Source: Algoriphagus sp. Y33 (GTDB lineage Bacteria > Bacteroidota > Bacteroidia > Cytophagales > Cyclobacteriaceae). Taken from it: a stretch of DNA of 64,000 nt. Numbering within the stretch: the first letter of the stretch is position 1; every line of letters starts with the position of its first letter. Below the pieces are notes generated by a model. The model saw nothing but the letters and a program-made list of their open reading frames with translations, ran no database searches and was not told the origin of the DNA. The translations under genes were made by a program, and so were the position numbers. Positions 54,635-63,885 of the stretch are shown in pieces. The stretch spans positions 1,860,001-1,924,000 of the forward strand of contig NZ_CP061947.1 in the NCBI RefSeq assembly GCF_014838715.1, in the 5' to 3' direction.

Positions 54635-55849
54635 ATGAATATTCACGAATATCAGGCTAAAGAAGTATTAAAAGGTTACGGGGTCCGTATTCAGGAGGGT
54701 ATAGTCGCAGACACCCCTGAAGCAGCTCATGAAGCAGCCGTTAAGTTAAACGAGCAAACCGGTACTAGCTGGTACGTGATCAAAGCTCAGATTCACGCAG
54801 GTGGACGTGGAAAAGGCAAAGTCAACGAAACCGGTTCTAACGGAGTAGTTCTTGCCAAAAAATTGGAAGATGTCTCTGAAAAGGCTAAAAATATACTTGG
54901 CGGTACATTGGTTACGCACCAGACCGGTCCGGAAGGAAAAGTAGTAAATAAGGTTTTGATCGCTGAGGATGTATACTATCCGGGAGCTTCTGAGCCAAAA
55001 GAATATTACCTCTCTATCCTATTGGACAGAGCTACGGGAAGCAACGTGATCATGGCCTCTACCGAAGGTGGAATGGACATCGAGGAAGTTGCGGAGCACA
55101 CTCCTGAGAAAATCATGAAGGAGTGGATCGATCCTAAAGTTGGTCTTCAGGCTTTCCAAGCTAGAAAAGTGGCATTTGGACTTGGTCTTTCCGGTAATGC
55201 ATTCAAAGAAATGGTGAAATTCATCACTGCCCTTTACAATGCGTACGAAGGAACTGACTCTTCTCAGTTTGAAATCAACCCGGTATTGAAGACTTCCGAT
55301 GATAAGATCTTGGCAGTAGATGCCAAAGTGAATATCGATGACAATGCACTTTACAGACAAAAGGGATTGGCGGCATTGAGAGATGTGGCTGAAGAAGATC
55401 CATTGGAAGTAGAGGCGGGAGAATCAGGACTGAACTATGTGAAACTGGACGGAAACGTAGGTTGCATGGTGAATGGTGCCGGTCTTGCGATGGCTACTAT
55501 GGATATGATCAAATTGGTCGGCGGCGAGCCTGCTAACTTCCTAGATGTGGGAGGAGGGGCAAATGCTACTACCGTAGAAGCAGGTTTCAGAATCATCCTT
55601 CAGGATCCTAACGTAAAAGCTATACTGATCAACGTATTCGGTGGTATCGTAAGATGTGACAGAATCGCCAGCGGTGTGGTAGAAGCTTACAAATCTATCG
55701 GAGACATCAGAGTTCCTATTATCGTGAGACTACAGGGAACTAATGCTGAAGAAGGTGCAAAAATCATCGACGAATCAGGATTGAAGGTTTCTTCTGCAAT
55801 TACATTGAAAGAAGCTGCTGAAAAAGTACAGGCAGTACTGGAAGCTTAA
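54635..55849 (+). CDS. sucC: Succinate--CoA ligase (ADP-forming) subunit beta
   Basis: 404 aa, full length. MNIHEYQAKEVLKGYGV starts the ATP-grasp domain; KAQIHAGGRGKG carries the nucleotide-binding region, and FLDVGGGANATTVEAG and INVFGGIVRCD belong to the CoA-ligase domain. It makes ATP (or GTP) from succinyl-CoA in the TCA cycle, with SucD encoded elsewhere. A possible promoter is TAACTTCG at 54608. A hairpin follows the gene. Confidence 0.94.
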   Translation: MNIHEYQAKEVLKGYGVRIQEGIVADTPEAAHEAAVKLNEQTGTSWYVIKAQIHAGGRGKGKVNETGSNGVVLAKKLEDVSEKAKNILGGTLVTHQTGPEGKVVNKVLIAEDVYYPGASEPKEYYLSILLDRATGSNVIMASTEGGMDIEEVAEHTPEKIMKEWIDPKVGLQAFQARKVAFGLGLSGNAFKEMVKFITALYNAYEGTDSSQFEINPVLKTSDDKILAVDAKVNIDDNALYRQKGLAALRDVAEEDPLEVEAGESGLNYVKLDGNVGCMVNGAGLAMATMDMIKLVGGEPANFLDVGGGANATTVEAGFRIILQDPNVKAILINVFGGIVRCDRIASGVVEAYKSIGDIRVPIIVRLQGTNAEEGAKIIDESGLKVSSAITLKEAAEKVQAVLEA

Positions 55850-55859
55850 CATAAAATAC

Positions 55860-55888
55860 AGTAATGAGGAGCAATTCTCATTACTTTC
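55860..55888 (+). terminator. Hairpin after sucC
   Basis: AGTAATGAG (55860-55868), an 8-base loop and CTCATTACT (55877-55885) form a 9-bp stem followed by TTC rather than a long T run. A weak terminator; it stands directly before the tRNA. Confidence 0.5.
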
Positions 55889-55889
55889 T

Positions 55890-55963
55890 GCACTCGTAGT
55901 TCAACTGGATAGAATATCAGATTTCGGCTCTGAGGGTTGAGGGTTCGAATCCTTCCGAGTGCA
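55890..55963 (+). tRNA. tRNA-Arg (anticodon TCG)
   Basis: Cloverleaf of 74 nt. Acceptor GCACTCG (55890-55896) pairs with CGAGTGC (55956-55962), discriminator A at 55963, no encoded CCA. The anticodon stem is TCAGA/TCTGA around the loop TTTCGGC, giving anticodon TCG, which reads CGA and related arginine codons. T arm is GAGGG-TTCGAAT-CCTTC. A hairpin terminator follows immediately. Confidence 0.95.
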
Positions 55964-55966
55964 CTT

Positions 55967-55996
55967 AAGGCTTAGGCGATTGTCTAAGCCTTTTTT
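55967..55996 (+). terminator. Terminator after tRNA-Arg
   Basis: AAGGCTTAG (55967-55975) and CTAAGCCTT (55984-55992) form a 9-bp stem followed by TTTTTT (55991-55996). Confidence 0.85.
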
Positions 55997-56349
55997 AATT
56001 AGAAAGAGCGCACCGGTTTCTTTCTGATTTTTTAAGGTAAAGTCGCTGATTTCGCCCAAAGTGTGGTGAATCACACGAAACTTGCACTTGGGGATGTGGG
56101 ACTGTTGAAGACCTATTACTAACATTTTTCGCTTTCTGCTGCATTTTTAAATATCTGAATAGCAACAAGATAGTCCTCCCCTGTTATATCTAAACTACTC
56201 TAAAAAGTATACTTTGCCTGTACACACATATTAACTTATCGCATTAAAAAGAGAAGCTTAGGAACCAAATACAACCTACCCCCCTGTGATATACAAATTG
56301 CTTGTTTCATAGGGGGTATAGGTCAAACTGGAAATTTCGAAGTGTTTCC
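55997..56349. other. Gene-free stretch
   Basis: About 350 bp, AT-rich, between tRNA-Arg and galE. No gene is supported. A loose inverted pair TACCCCC...GGGGGTA lies at about 56277-56320, without a T run. Confidence 0.4.
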
Positions 56350-57357
56350 TTACAATGTCTTTTGCCAATTCCAGCTATCTCTCAGAGAATCTTCCAGCGA
56401 ATAACTAGGATGCCAATTTAGCACAGTGTTGATTTTGGCAGTATCTGCCCAGATTTTCACAATATCACCTGCCCTTCTATTTCCTATTTCAAAATTAACT
56501 TTTACTCCGTTGACTTTTTCAAAGGTTCTGATCACTTCCAATACGGTGTTTCCATTTCCTGTGCCCACATTGAACACATCATAGAAATTATCCTGTTGCT
56601 CTCCCAGATATGCCAAAGCCTTCACATGGGCATCAGCCAAATCCATTACATGAATAAAATCCCTGACACAGGATCCATCCTCAGTATCGTAATCATCTCC
56701 GAAAACAGTAAGTTTCTCACGGATTCCTGCAGCTGTTTGGGTTACAAAGGGAACCAAGTTAGCAGGTGTGCCAATAGGTAATTCACCGATTTTACCGCTG
56801 GGATGAGCTCCCACAGGATTGAAATAACGCAAAGATATCACCCGGATTCCAGACCGGCTTTTTACAAAATCCATCAGAATATCCTCACATATTTTTTTAG
56901 TATTCCCGTATGGGCTCTCTGCGTCCTGGCGGGGAGTATCTTCTGTCACAGGCAAGATTTCAGGCTGGCCGTACACAGTACATGAGGAAGAGAAAACCAA
57001 ATCTTTAATTTGCCTAGCCTCCATAAAATCAAGAACCGTAAGCAAGGATCCCAGGTTATTTCGGTAATACTTCAGCGGCTGAACCGTACTTTCACCAACA
57101 GCCTTGAAAGCTGCAAAATGAATAACCCCTTCAATCACATGCTCGGAGGCAATTTGATCTAAAAGATTGCGATCGCTGCAATCACCTCTGTAGAAAGTAA
57201 GGCTTTTGCCAATAATCTCTTTCAATCTATCCAAGACTTTTTCTTCTGAATTAGAAAGGTCGTCTATGATGATCGGATTGTATCCCGCTTCTACCAATTG
57301 GACCGCGGTGTGGGAGCCAATATAACCTGCTCCACCTGTGATTAAAATATTTTTCAT
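56350..57357 (-). CDS. galE: UDP-glucose 4-epimerase
   Basis: 335 aa short-chain dehydrogenase/reductase. The NAD motif GGAGYIGSHTAVQLVEAGY starts at residue 7. The catalytic pair is Ser in SSSCTVYG (about 123-130) and YGNTK with Tyr ~149 and Lys 153. C-terminal DYDTEDGSCVRDFIHVMDLA is the GalE substrate-binding stretch. It interconverts UDP-glucose and UDP-galactose for polysaccharide and galactose metabolism. A TAGTTTTG -7-like element precedes the start. Confidence 0.93.
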   Translation of the reverse strand: MKNILITGGAGYIGSHTAVQLVEAGYNPIIIDDLSNSEEKVLDRLKEIIGKSLTFYRGDCSDRNLLDQIASEHVIEGVIHFAAFKAVGESTVQPLKYYRNNLGSLLTVLDFMEARQIKDLVFSSSCTVYGQPEILPVTEDTPRQDAESPYGNTKKICEDILMDFVKSRSGIRVISLRYFNPVGAHPSGKIGELPIGTPANLVPFVTQTAAGIREKLTVFGDDYDTEDGSCVRDFIHVMDLADAHVKALAYLGEQQDNFYDVFNVGTGNGNTVLEVIRTFEKVNGVKVNFEIGNRRAGDIVKIWADTAKINTVLNWHPSYSLEDSLRDSWNWQKTL

Positions 57358-57379
57358 TTCGTAGAAAAGTTTGCCAGGA

Positions 57380-57387
57380 CAAAACTA
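57380..57387 (-). promoter_or_regulatory. Bacteroidota -7 element of galE
   Basis: Minus-strand TAGTTTTG fits TAnnTTTG and lies ~23 bp before the galE start codon. No good -33 TTTG stands at the usual distance. Confidence 0.35.
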
Positions 57388-57572
57388 TCCTTTTGTACGG
57401 ATAAAATGGAATTGTTTTCAGAGAAGAATAATGAAAAAGCTACTTCAAAGCAGTACGTAGGAAGGAGGTCACACTATAAAACTTTTTTCACAGACTGAAA
57501 CCCAGCTACTCGATTTTACGTTGTCAATTCTTGTTCAAGTAATAGATCCATGATTTTTATACGTTAAGCCAG

Positions 57573-57959
57573 ATGAAGGAACTGCTACTATTTCTGATAT
57601 TCACAAGTGTTACATGTATTTCTGCATTTTCTCAGGCTATCAGCTCGAAAAAGTACGATCTCAACTTCACTCCTCACACCATGGATTATAGTCAGAATTT
57701 TCATAAAATTCAAGACTCAACAGCTCAAAACGGGCTCTTCAACGATTCATTTCCTTTCAAAGAATTTGATGGCCTAGGGCTGTTAAACCCTTCTATCGGA
57801 GATACAAATCTCCTGTATTTTAAAGATCAGAATCAACTTGTAGAAAATCCTGAAAAGCTATATACGCTGAGAATCTTCAAACCTTCGGGTGACCACCCAA
57901 TTCAAATTTACGAAGCTGACTCTTCCAAAAATTTTACACTTTTGATAAAAGAATACTGA
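57573..57959 (+). CDS. Hypothetical secreted protein
   Basis: 128 aa with a signal peptide (MKELLLFLIFTSVTCISAFSQ). The mature region is polar (MDYSQNFHKIQDSTAQNG) and ends in a beta-rich segment; not recognised. It stands alone between galE and the arfB gene. A role cannot be inferred. Confidence 0.6.
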   Translation: MKELLLFLIFTSVTCISAFSQAISSKKYDLNFTPHTMDYSQNFHKIQDSTAQNGLFNDSFPFKEFDGLGLLNPSIGDTNLLYFKDQNQLVENPEKLYTLRIFKPSGDHPIQIYEADSSKNFTLLIKEY

Positions 57960-58060
57960 TCTCGGTGGTCACTAATTTGCCCTAAAATTACTGATCAGTA
58001 TATCTGAACAATTAGACATGGCCGTAATAGATTACTGAGACTGTCCACTGATCACTGCCC

Positions 58061-58492
58061 CTATTCCTTCCAGCCACGGTTGGCTTTTTTTTCGGACTGG
58101 TTTTTCTTTGCTTTTAGTCTTTTTTCAATTGCTCCCTTTTTGGGTTTTGTGGCTTTCCGAATTCTTTTTTTATGAAAAGCTTTGCGGAGCAAATCCTCAA
58201 ACTTTCGGATGACCAGTTCTTTGTTTTGGATCTGTGAACGCTTTTCCTGAGACTGCAGCTGTAATACGCCTGTCTGATCTGTCTTTGTCTGTAGCTTTTC
58301 CAGCAACAGATTCTTTTCTTCCTCACTCAACTGACGGGAATTGGGAATATTGAATTTCAGTTGAACTTTGGTTTCCACCTTATTGACATTTTGCCCTCCT
58401 GCTCCCCCACTTCTTGAGGTGATAAATTGGAGTTCACTGAGAAAGTCTCCCCTTGCTATTCTAGCGTTTATATTTTTCTCTTCCTGATCCAT
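58061..58492 (-). CDS. arfB: Peptidyl-tRNA hydrolase ArfB
   Basis: 143 aa with the GGQ motif in SRSGGAGGQNVNKVETKV (about 28-45), shared by release factors, and no stop-codon recognition domain. The C-terminal tail is highly basic (RKATKPKKGAIEKRLKAKKN), as needed to enter the mRNA channel of stalled ribosomes. It releases nascent chains from ribosomes lacking a stop codon. No tmRNA gene is in the window. Confidence 0.92.
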   Translation of the reverse strand: MDQEEKNINARIARGDFLSELQFITSRSGGAGGQNVNKVETKVQLKFNIPNSRQLSEEEKNLLLEKLQTKTDQTGVLQLQSQEKRSQIQNKELVIRKFEDLLRKAFHKKRIRKATKPKKGAIEKRLKAKKNQSEKKANRGWKE

Positions 58493-58950
58493 TTCTTTAT
58501 TAATTCAGCAGGTCCCAATTCCTTTGAACGTATATATAACCGATCAGACCTGAAAACGAAAGTAGAGGTAAACTTATCATCAAAAAAGAGAATGTAAATA
58601 CTAATTTAAAGTCAAACTCAACAATCGAACCCGGGGTAACTTGAAAAACAGAAGAGGATTTTTGATGAAATCTGCACTTGAAGCCGGAGGACTAACTTTG
58701 ACTTCTGCTTGGGTACACGTTGCTCCGGGGATCATCAAGTACCTGACGGTTCGGATGCAGTAAAAAAAGTGTGGAAATGTCTTGATTTTTGCAAAAAAGT
58801 GTTAACTTAATAGCGTGTACTATTATCCATAAAGCTTTTTCAAGCTATTTTTAGAAGCGGCGGACTCAGATCTGCCGCTTTTTCCTTTTAAAAATGTCTC
58901 AAATTAGTGCGGAATAAATAACGATGCAGTTATAAATTTCCTTGGCAGAT
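58493..58950. other. Intergenic region with an orphan terminator-like hairpin
   Basis: 458 bp without a supported gene. At about 58856-58883, AAGCGGC and GCCGCTT form a stem followed by a T run on the plus strand, but no plus-strand gene precedes it. A small RNA ending there is possible. A 32-codon frame at 58664 is too short to support. Confidence 0.35.
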
Positions 58951-59364
58951 CTATCTGTCCTCAGCAAGTGTCGTGATGGGACGTTCCAGAATGGGAAGCA
59001 TTTCATTTCTAAGTTCAGAAAAAAGTTTGCGAATTCTACAGGTTTCTTCGTCGGTACACTCCCCACAAGATTCGTAAAATCGCTCTGAAACGCAGGGAAT
59101 TAAAGCTATTGGCCCGTCCACTACCCGCATGATCTGGGCAACGGTTATTTCATTCGGATCTTTGGCAAGTGTATAACCTCCTTCAGCTCCGCGCACACTT
59201 TTCACCAGTTGATGGGTTTTGAGATCACGAAGGATATTCTCCAGAAACTTATAAGGGATGTTTTCGTGTGCCGAGATCAATTTTGCCGAAAGAGGTTTAT
59301 CTTCCACATGATCTTGGAGATATAAAATGGTTTTGATGGCGTATTTAGCGCGTTTGGAAAGCAT
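58951..59364 (-). CDS. Rrf2 family transcriptional regulator, Fe-S type
   Basis: 137 aa winged-helix protein beginning MLSKRAKYAIKTILYLQ. The wing segment SVRGAEGGYTLAKDPNEITV is typical of Rrf2. Cysteines C91, C100, C103 and C109 form a cluster, as in IscR/CymR-like regulators that bind iron-sulphur clusters or sense cysteine. It lies 54 bp after the TauE/SafE gene on the same strand. Target genes likely share the motif at 60349-60435. Confidence 0.85.
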   Translation of the reverse strand: MLSKRAKYAIKTILYLQDHVEDKPLSAKLISAHENIPYKFLENILRDLKTHQLVKSVRGAEGGYTLAKDPNEITVAQIMRVVDGPIALIPCVSERFYESCGECTDEETCRIRKLFSELRNEMLPILERPITTLAEDR

Positions 59365-59418
59365 CTCAGGAGTTTGGTTGCCTGAAATTACACAATTCCT
59401 CCAAAAGCCCAGATTTCT

Positions 59419-60291
59419 TTAGGCAAGTGTGAGGTACATCGTTCGAATACTCAGAAAAATAATCAGTAGTCCGACCATAATCATAAGGTACTTTGGCTTG
59501 ACCAATTTGCAGATGTAAGCTGCAAAAGGAGCTGCTACAACTCCACCCACAATCAGCCCGAGCACTGGAGCCAAACTCAGTTCTTTTACAAAGTAAAGAA
59601 AGGTGCTTGCACTTGCCAACGAAACAAAAAACTCGACAAAGTTACCCGTACCAATGGCATACCGTGGGATTTTGCCTTTGCTAAGAAGGGTACTGTTGAC
59701 AATCGGCCCCCATCCCCCACCACCAACAGCATCGGCAAAACCACCCGTCGTTGCAAGGATGGGTAAGCTTCTGCTGTTGGGATTAAATTTTGGCTTTTTC
59801 TTTTTGAATACTTTGCCCAAAATCACAATACCCATTACGAATAAATAAACCGCGATCACCGGCTTTACCAGATCTCCATCAATATTAGAAAGTAAAAATG
59901 CCCCTATTATGGATCCTAACACACCCGGAATCAGGAGTTTCTTCGCCAGTTTCCAATCTACATTTCCCATTTTCCAATGAGAAATGCCTGAAGCCAAACT
60001 CGTAAAAACCTGAGCAAAGTGTACCCATGCAGATGCAGCAGCCGGAGGTACACCGATCCCCAGCAAAATTGAATTACAACTGACTCCGTAAGCCATTCCC
60101 AAGGCTCCATCGATACTTTGTGCCACAAACCCTACCAACAAGAACCATAAAAAAGATTCTATATCAAGTTCCCAGTTGTCAATGGCTTGAGAGAATGTCT
60201 GAGTGACAATGAGCCCAAACATCATTAAGGCAAAACCAAAAAACATTGCCCAAAATGGCTCTGTCTTTAGTCTGATAAGGATTCGCTGCAT
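59419..60291 (-). CDS. TauE/SafE family sulfite/organosulfur exporter
   Basis: 290 aa from the ATG at 60291; an upstream ATG at 60339 would add 16 residues and a poorly supported start. About eight hydrophobic helices are seen. Family features include LWFLLVGFVAQSIDGALGMAYG-like start of the first repeat (QSIDGALGMAYG) and ATTGGFADAVGGGGWGPIVNS in the second. Such permeases export sulfite, sulfoacetate or similar anions, or take up related compounds. With the Rrf2 gene, a sulfur-linked role is inferred. Confidence 0.87.
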   Translation of the reverse strand: MQRILIRLKTEPFWAMFFGFALMMFGLIVTQTFSQAIDNWELDIESFLWFLLVGFVAQSIDGALGMAYGVSCNSILLGIGVPPAAASAWVHFAQVFTSLASGISHWKMGNVDWKLAKKLLIPGVLGSIIGAFLLSNIDGDLVKPVIAVYLFVMGIVILGKVFKKKKPKFNPNSRSLPILATTGGFADAVGGGGWGPIVNSTLLSKGKIPRYAIGTGNFVEFFVSLASASTFLYFVKELSLAPVLGLIVGGVVAAPFAAYICKLVKPKYLMIMVGLLIIFLSIRTMYLTLA

Positions 60292-60348
60292 AGGTTCAAT
60301 TGATAAGAATGAATGTATCAGTCCCAAAATTAACCACAATAATTTTAT

Positions 60349-60435
60349 TTCCTACCAATTTTATAGGATTTGTAGGTTTTAAAAAATATCCGCTTTTAAT
60401 TTGTATCATTCTTTTCCTACCAATTTAATATGATA
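60349..60435. promoter_or_regulatory. Direct-repeat operator candidate in the tauE/TonB-receptor divergent region
   Basis: TTCCTACCAATTTTATAGGA begins at 60349 and TTCCTACCAATTTAATATGA at 60414: a 13-bp exact match followed by a partial one, 65 bp apart. The first copy also has an inverted TCCTA...TAGGA pair and a trailing GTAGG. The spacing and placement between divergent genes suit a regulator such as the neighbouring Rrf2 protein. Confidence 0.5.
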
Positions 60436-60439
60436 TAAA

Positions 60440-63238
60440 ATGAACCGATTACTTTACACCACACTTGGCTTGTTTCTTTTCACTTCAACTCTGACAGCAC
60501 AGCAATTGGAAATCAAGGGGAAAATCATCGACAAAGATTCCAAAGAAACTTTAGTAGGGATTGCCGTGCAGGTCAAAGGCACGCAACAAGGAGTTGCCAC
60601 CGATCTGGAAGGTGGATTTACTCTTAGATCCAGTCAGACCATCCCGCTAACATTGGTCATTACCGGCTTAGGGTATATACGTGAGGAGTACACAATCACA
60701 GCGGTTAACCAAGAAATCCAAATTCTACTTCGTCCATCTGTGATCAATACAGAAGAAGTTGTCATCACGGCTTCACGGGTAGAGGAGTCAGTAATGGAAT
60801 CCCCTGTAGCAATCGAGAAGTTAACCATTAAAGACCTGCGGGAATCACCAGCCCCTTCCCTGTTTGACGCTATAGAATCTGTCAAAGGAGTCCAGATGAC
60901 CACCCTAAGTATGGGGTTCAAAGTCCCCAATACCCGGGGTTTTGCCAATACCACCAACGCCCGCTTTCTCTCCATGGTGGATGGAGCCGATACACAGGCA
61001 CCTGGATTGGGCGTCTCTATAGCAAATACCGTAGGGCCAACAGAATTGGATATAGAGAGTATCGAAATCATTCCGGGAGCTTCTTCGGCACTATATGGAC
61101 TGAATGCACTAAACGGAACGTCCAATATGATAACCAAATCCCCGTTTCTTTATACCGGACTTAGTTTCTACCAACAAATAGGTCTGAATCATCTGAATAG
61201 CCCGGATTTTGGGCCTAAAACTTTCATTCAATCTGCCCTGCGCTATGCCGGAAAACTCAACGATAAGTGGGCGTTCAAAGTTAACATAGGATGGATTAAG
61301 GGAACCGACTGGGTGGCAAATAGCACGGATGAACTTAGTCCCAACTCTAACCAATCCACAGGGCTGGTCGGAGTGGAAAATCCCGGTTCTGATCCGCTCA
61401 ATTCCTATGGAAATGAAAATCAAAACCGAAAAATTCTGACACTTGCAGATGGTAAACGTTATGAAATACGTAGAACAGGATACTATGAAAAAGACCTAGT
61501 CAATAAAAACTATCAGGTTAGTAATATAAAAGCTGATGGGGCAATTCACTTCAAGCCAAATGAAAAAACCGAGGCCTCATACACCTACAGAATAGGAACT
61601 ACTGATGCAGTCTATCAAAGAGGAAACCGCATCAGGCTGGACAACTATCAAATCCAGCAGCATAAACTTACTCTTAGAGGGGATAATTATCTTTTACAGG
61701 GTTATTTGACCAAAGAACATACACTGGACTCATACAACCTCCGTCCTATCGGGGAGAATATGGACAGGGCATTTAAATCCGATCAAGATTGGTTTACTGA
61801 TTATTCTGACGCCTATAATCAATCCATTGCACTTGGCCGGAATCCTGCCGTTTCTCATACTGTAGCCCGTCGTGTAGCAGATGCAGGAAGATTTCAGCCG
61901 GGCACTTCTGATTTTGATGATAAACTACGTGAGCTAGCCCATATCAATAATTGGGATACCGGTGCCCAATTGGTCATGGAGCATAGTTTTTATCATCTGG
62001 AGGGACAGTATGACTTCAAAAATGAAATAAAGGCCGTAGATCTTTTGGTTGGAGCTGATTTCAGGGATTTCAATATTCATCCCGAAGGGAATAGTTTTTC
62101 AAATCCCATTGGGGAAGATCCGTTTGCCACACTTCATTATAAAAAAATAGGTGGGTTTGTTCAGATCAGCAGAAGGTTTTGGCAAGAAAAACTAAAGGTC
62201 CTTGTCTCTGGAAGGTTAGACAAAACTCAATATTTTGATGCGAAATTTAATCCACGACTGGCAGCAGTGCTCTCACCAAATGAGCGGCATCATATTAGAA
62301 CCTCAGTTCAGAATGGTTTCCGATTCCCTACACTTTTCGAGGCATTCAGCACCGTCAATAACGGAGGGGTAATTCGGTATGGAGGATTGGAACTGATGTC
62401 AAAAAACCAACAGCTTTTCGAAAATTCTTATTTAAGGAGTTCTGTGGATGCATTCCAACAAGCAAATACTGCTGACATCAACAACGGCATAGACAGCAGG
62501 ACTGCCGTGATCAACAATTCCGGTATCCTTCGCAGGAATGAATACACCTACTTGGTCCCTGAGGAGATCAAAGCAATAGACATTGGATACAAAGCAAATT
62601 TACTTGGAAACAGACTGTATTTTGATGTTGACTTTTATTTTAACCGGTACAAAAATTTCATAGACCAAATAGAAATAGCGGTTCCGAAGACAGGAATTAT
62701 AGGGAAGGAAGCAGGAGGAATCGATCCTACTTGGTTTGAAATGGAAAGTAATTCCCTGCACACCCGCTACCGCATGTGGACAAATTCCAAGAGCATTTAT
62801 GAGAACTTCGGTACTTCTGTAGGAATATCATATAATTTTTATAGAAAAATGGTTATCTCCGGAAACTACAGCCATGCGCAATTGAACAAAGTAGACAATA
62901 GAGACAATGGGCTGGAAACTCCCTTCAATACTCCCAAGCATATTTTGAACATGAATCTCACCGATAGAGAATTGATGAGAAACTTGGGGTATAGCATAGC
63001 TTGGAGATTTCAGAGTGCTTTCGAATGGAAAGCCCCTTTGGCCAATGGGATTGTAAAATCCTACCAAACTATTGATGCGCAAGTCTCCTATAAATTTGCT
63101 TTCATTAAAACAGCCTTTAAACTGGGTGGAACCAATTTACTCAATAATCGCTATAGCCAATATACAGGTGGTCCTGAAATAGGCGGGTTTTACTATCTCT
63201 CGCTCACATTTGATGGGTTTTCTCCGATTAATAAATAA
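60440..63238 (+). CDS. TonB-dependent receptor with carboxypeptidase-regulatory-like domain
   Basis: 932 aa outer membrane receptor. A signal peptide (MNRLLYTTLGLFLFTSTLTAQ) precedes an N-terminal CarboxypepD_reg-like domain (KGKIIDKDSKETLVGIAVQV) at about 24-98, then a plug (SVKGVQMTTLSMGFKVPNTR, ASSALYGLNALNG) and a C-terminal 22-strand-type barrel ending in F. It imports a bound substrate using TonB energy. No SusD gene follows. A shared motif region links its promoter with TauE/Rrf2, hinting at sulfur-compound uptake. Confidence 0.9.
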   Translation: MNRLLYTTLGLFLFTSTLTAQQLEIKGKIIDKDSKETLVGIAVQVKGTQQGVATDLEGGFTLRSSQTIPLTLVITGLGYIREEYTITAVNQEIQILLRPSVINTEEVVITASRVEESVMESPVAIEKLTIKDLRESPAPSLFDAIESVKGVQMTTLSMGFKVPNTRGFANTTNARFLSMVDGADTQAPGLGVSIANTVGPTELDIESIEIIPGASSALYGLNALNGTSNMITKSPFLYTGLSFYQQIGLNHLNSPDFGPKTFIQSALRYAGKLNDKWAFKVNIGWIKGTDWVANSTDELSPNSNQSTGLVGVENPGSDPLNSYGNENQNRKILTLADGKRYEIRRTGYYEKDLVNKNYQVSNIKADGAIHFKPNEKTEASYTYRIGTTDAVYQRGNRIRLDNYQIQQHKLTLRGDNYLLQGYLTKEHTLDSYNLRPIGENMDRAFKSDQDWFTDYSDAYNQSIALGRNPAVSHTVARRVADAGRFQPGTSDFDDKLRELAHINNWDTGAQLVMEHSFYHLEGQYDFKNEIKAVDLLVGADFRDFNIHPEGNSFSNPIGEDPFATLHYKKIGGFVQISRRFWQEKLKVLVSGRLDKTQYFDAKFNPRLAAVLSPNERHHIRTSVQNGFRFPTLFEAFSTVNNGGVIRYGGLELMSKNQQLFENSYLRSSVDAFQQANTADINNGIDSRTAVINNSGILRRNEYTYLVPEEIKAIDIGYKANLLGNRLYFDVDFYFNRYKNFIDQIEIAVPKTGIIGKEAGGIDPTWFEMESNSLHTRYRMWTNSKSIYENFGTSVGISYNFYRKMVISGNYSHAQLNKVDNRDNGLETPFNTPKHILNMNLTDRELMRNLGYSIAWRFQSAFEWKAPLANGIVKSYQTIDAQVSYKFAFIKTAFKLGGTNLLNNRYSQYTGGPEIGGFYYLSLTFDGFSPINK

Positions 63239-63343
63239 GTTGCCATTAAGAACACTCTGCCTATTTTGATTAACTCCTGCAAAAAAAAATCTACGCTGAG
63301 AGTGCCCTAAAGATGCGGGGTCTAGCGTTTTCAATGAAAAATG

Positions 63344-63385
63344 GGCAAAATAAAACCGCAGTGAGAGCTGCGGTTTTATTTTGCC
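63344..63385. terminator. Perfect 18-bp bidirectional terminator
   Basis: GGCAAAATAAAACCGCAG (63344-63361), loop TGAGAG, CTGCGGTTTTATTTTGCC (63368-63385): a perfect 18-bp stem with T-rich arms on both sides. It separates the TonB receptor gene (plus) from dps (minus). Confidence 0.85.
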
Positions 63386-63396
63386 TTTTCTTGAAA

Positions 63397-63885
63397 TTAC
63401 TTGGAGAACATGGTAAACATCCACATTCTTTTCTCAATATCTCCTACAAATTTGGTCAGCATATCAGCAGTGGCAATATCATCAGCCTCTTCCGCTGTCT
63501 TGGCTGCTTTTCGGTGGGATTGCGCCAGAATGCCCAAACCATCAATCACGTGCTTTACACATTCATCTCCGTCGGATACATCGGTGATTTCTTTATGTAT
63601 TGTGTTTTTCAAGTAATCGGAATACGCATGCAGGGGTTTGAAACCAATGGTTACAATTCTTTCCGCCATTTCATCGATGTTTTCATAGAGTTGAGAATAC
63701 AGTTCCTCAAATTTGACGTGCAGGTCAAAGAAGTTTTCTCCCTTCACATTCCAGTGAAATCCCCTTACATTCTGGTAGAAAATATGGTAATCGGAAAGCA
63801 GGTCATTTAGCTTGTCTGATACATTTTTCATGGCTTTGGTATCCAATTTCAAATGATTAGCTAGGGTTGCTTTTGTAGTAGTCAT
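63397..63885 (-). CDS. dps: Dps family DNA-protection ferritin-like protein
   Basis: 162 aa, four-helix bundle. Ferroxidase-site residues appear in NVRGFHWNVKGENFFDLHVKFEELY (His in GFHW, then D and E), as in Dps dodecamers that oxidise iron and shield DNA in stationary phase or under oxidative stress. Length matches the family. It ends just before the bidirectional terminator. The start ATG lies at 63885, and the upstream 100 bp to the window end likely hold its promoter. Confidence 0.92.
   Translation of the reverse strand: MTTTKATLANHLKLDTKAMKNVSDKLNDLLSDYHIFYQNVRGFHWNVKGENFFDLHVKFEELYSQLYENIDEMAERIVTIGFKPLHAYSDYLKNTIHKEITDVSDGDECVKHVIDGLGILAQSHRKAAKTAEEADDIATADMLTKFVGDIEKRMWMFTMFSK

Noticed and set aside
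55901..56125. Minus-strand ORF of 74 codons
   Set aside because: It runs across the tRNA-Arg gene and its C-terminal residues (RKDSNPQPSEPKS) are the reverse complement of the tRNA, a well-known false ORF type.
58664..58762. 32-codon ORF with ATG start
   Set aside because: Too short, no promoter or family match; a chance frame is as likely.
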